Origin: an uncultured Acidimicrobiia bacterium
GTDB taxonomy: Bacteria; Actinomycetota; Acidimicrobiia; UBA5794
Direction: 5' to 3'
Assembly (NCBI GenBank): GCA_905480055.1
Contig: CAJQOW010000060.1
Coordinates: 1 to 6,660, forward strand
Length of the DNA stretch: 6,660 nucleotides
In this document: piece by piece, positions 6,423 through 6,660 of the stretch
How the letters are laid out: each line of letters begins with the position of its first letter
Numbering within the stretch: position 1 is the stretch's first letter
The notes under the pieces: model-generated
Databases searched by the model: none
Told to the model about the DNA's origin: nothing
Seen by the model: only the letters and a program-made list of their open reading frames with translations
Translations under genes and position numbers: made by a program

Positions 6423-6476
6423 AGATGTGTCCTGAAGAGGCTATGGATTGCTCCGGAATACCGGTTCGAGGACGCG

Positions 6477-6498
6477 TGAGAACCGTCTGAGAACCTTC
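6477..6498 (-). repeat. Two tandem 11-base direct repeats, PhoP-box-like, upstream of the lipoprotein gene
   Basis: The plus-strand units TGAGAACCGTC (6477-6487) and TGAGAACCTTC (6488-6498) match at 10 of 11 positions and repeat once per helical turn. Read on the minus strand they contain GTTCTC twice. With the frame shifted by a base, the units GTTCTCAGACG and GTTCTCACGCG fit my recollection of the Streptomyces PhoP unit (GKTCAYYYRSG) at about 8 and 9 of 11 positions. The pair lies about 66-88 bases before the GTG. A possible -10, TATTCC, lies 17 bases downstream of GTTCTC, so the repeats would overlap the -35 region, where response regulators often activate. The regulator's identity is inference. 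Confidence 0.4.
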
Positions 6499-6505
6499 GT
6501 CCACT

Positions 6506-6535
6506 CCGGCCGCCCGATCACGCCTGGGCGGTCGG
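6506..6535 (-). terminator. Hairpin just after the right-edge gene, possible terminator
   Basis: GC-rich arms at 6506-6515 and 6526-6535 enclose a ten-base loop. The inner six pairs (CCGCCC/GGGCGG) are perfect. The seventh is G-T on the plus strand, which becomes an A-C mismatch in a minus-strand transcript, and three more pairs follow. The hairpin begins three bases after the stop of the right-edge gene. There is no clean T run after it, so it may be a weak or factor-assisted terminator. Confidence 0.4.
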
Positions 6536-6537
6536 CA

Positions 6538-6660
6538 TCATCCCTCGAGCAGGCCGTAGGCGACCAGCAGGTCTGGGCTGAGGAAGTCCTGTGCGAGCAT
6601 GATGCCAGAGGACGCCACGACCGCATTCCTGAACGGAATAGCCCATGAGTGCTCGATGAC
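6538..6660 (-). CDS. C-terminal end of an unidentified gene cut by the right window edge
   Basis: On the minus strand the frame is open from the window edge for 40 codons and ends in TGA at 6538-6540. The peptide starts VIEHSWAIPFRN and ends VAYGLLEG, with a mixed hydrophobic composition typical of a folded protein. By my count 32 of 40 third codon positions are G or C, as expected for coding DNA here, and the overlapping frames give Arg/Ser-rich shadows. A hairpin follows directly after the stop. The family cannot be recognised from this fragment. It lies 127 bases upstream of the parvulin lipoprotein gene on the same strand, with a probable terminator and promoter between, so it is likely a separate transcript. 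Confidence 0.6.
   Translation of the reverse strand, partial: VIEHSWAIPFRNAVVASSGIMLAQDFLSPDLLVAYGLLEG

Noticed and set aside
6453..6464. CCGG-AATA-CCGG as an operator
   Set aside because: Four-base arms of a self-complementary GC word arise easily by chance in this DNA; nothing else supports it.
6441..6626. A 61-codon minus-strand open frame at the right end
   Set aside because: It overlaps in another frame the better-supported gene tail at 6538-6660, and its composition is Arg/Ser/Pro-rich without motif.
1..6660. Mobile element, CRISPR, toxin-antitoxin, defence or biosynthetic cluster
   Set aside because: No transposase, integrase, terminal repeats, spaced repeat array, toxin pair or multi-gene pathway was found; all recognised genes are common housekeeping or accessory families.

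Overview
The window reads as ordinary chromosomal DNA from a GC-rich bacterium, most likely an actinobacterium. The evidence is GC-rich third codon positions, GTG starts, a possible leaderless promoter and a lipobox lipoprotein with a SurA/PrsA-like fold. The two exported proteins are very acidic and almost free of lysine, which fits a marine or saline member, perhaps of the Acidimicrobiia. That placement is inference from style, not from a marker gene. I see no transposase, integrase, CRISPR array, tRNA, rRNA or phage gene. No stretch over 130 bases lacks a gene.

Layout from left to right. A membrane-anchored acidic protein of unknown function, cut by the left edge, runs on the plus strand to 606. 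A strong hairpin terminator (626-656) separates it from the minus-strand genes. Next come an AhpD-like peroxidase-related enzyme (683-1249, minus) and, upstream of it on the same strand, an XRE regulator with an MmyB-like ligand-binding domain (1330-2157, minus). Divergent from the regulator is a small four-helix membrane protein (2264-2650, plus). A 17-base imperfect palindrome (2184-2200) in the divergent gap is a good operator candidate. These three genes look like one small regulated unit, possibly redox or lipid linked.

The middle holds an amidohydrolase-2 family metallohydrolase (2670-3803, minus), convergent with the membrane protein and divergent from a SRPBCC/START-like protein (3896-4381, plus). 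That protein meets the type I mannose-6-phosphate isomerase gene manA (4378-5382, minus) tail to tail, and one CTAG supplies the stop codon of both. Upstream of manA on the same strand is a SurA/PrsA-like parvulin lipoprotein (5493-6410, minus). The last 40 codons of a further minus-strand gene enter from the right edge (6538-6660).

The clearest non-coding signals are the 626-656 terminator, the 2184-2200 palindrome, and a pair of 11-base direct repeats (6477-6498) upstream of the lipoprotein gene that resemble PhoP-type boxes. I found no convincing evidence of a new multi-gene system. The most testable leads are the regulator/AhpD/membrane-protein unit and the direct repeats.
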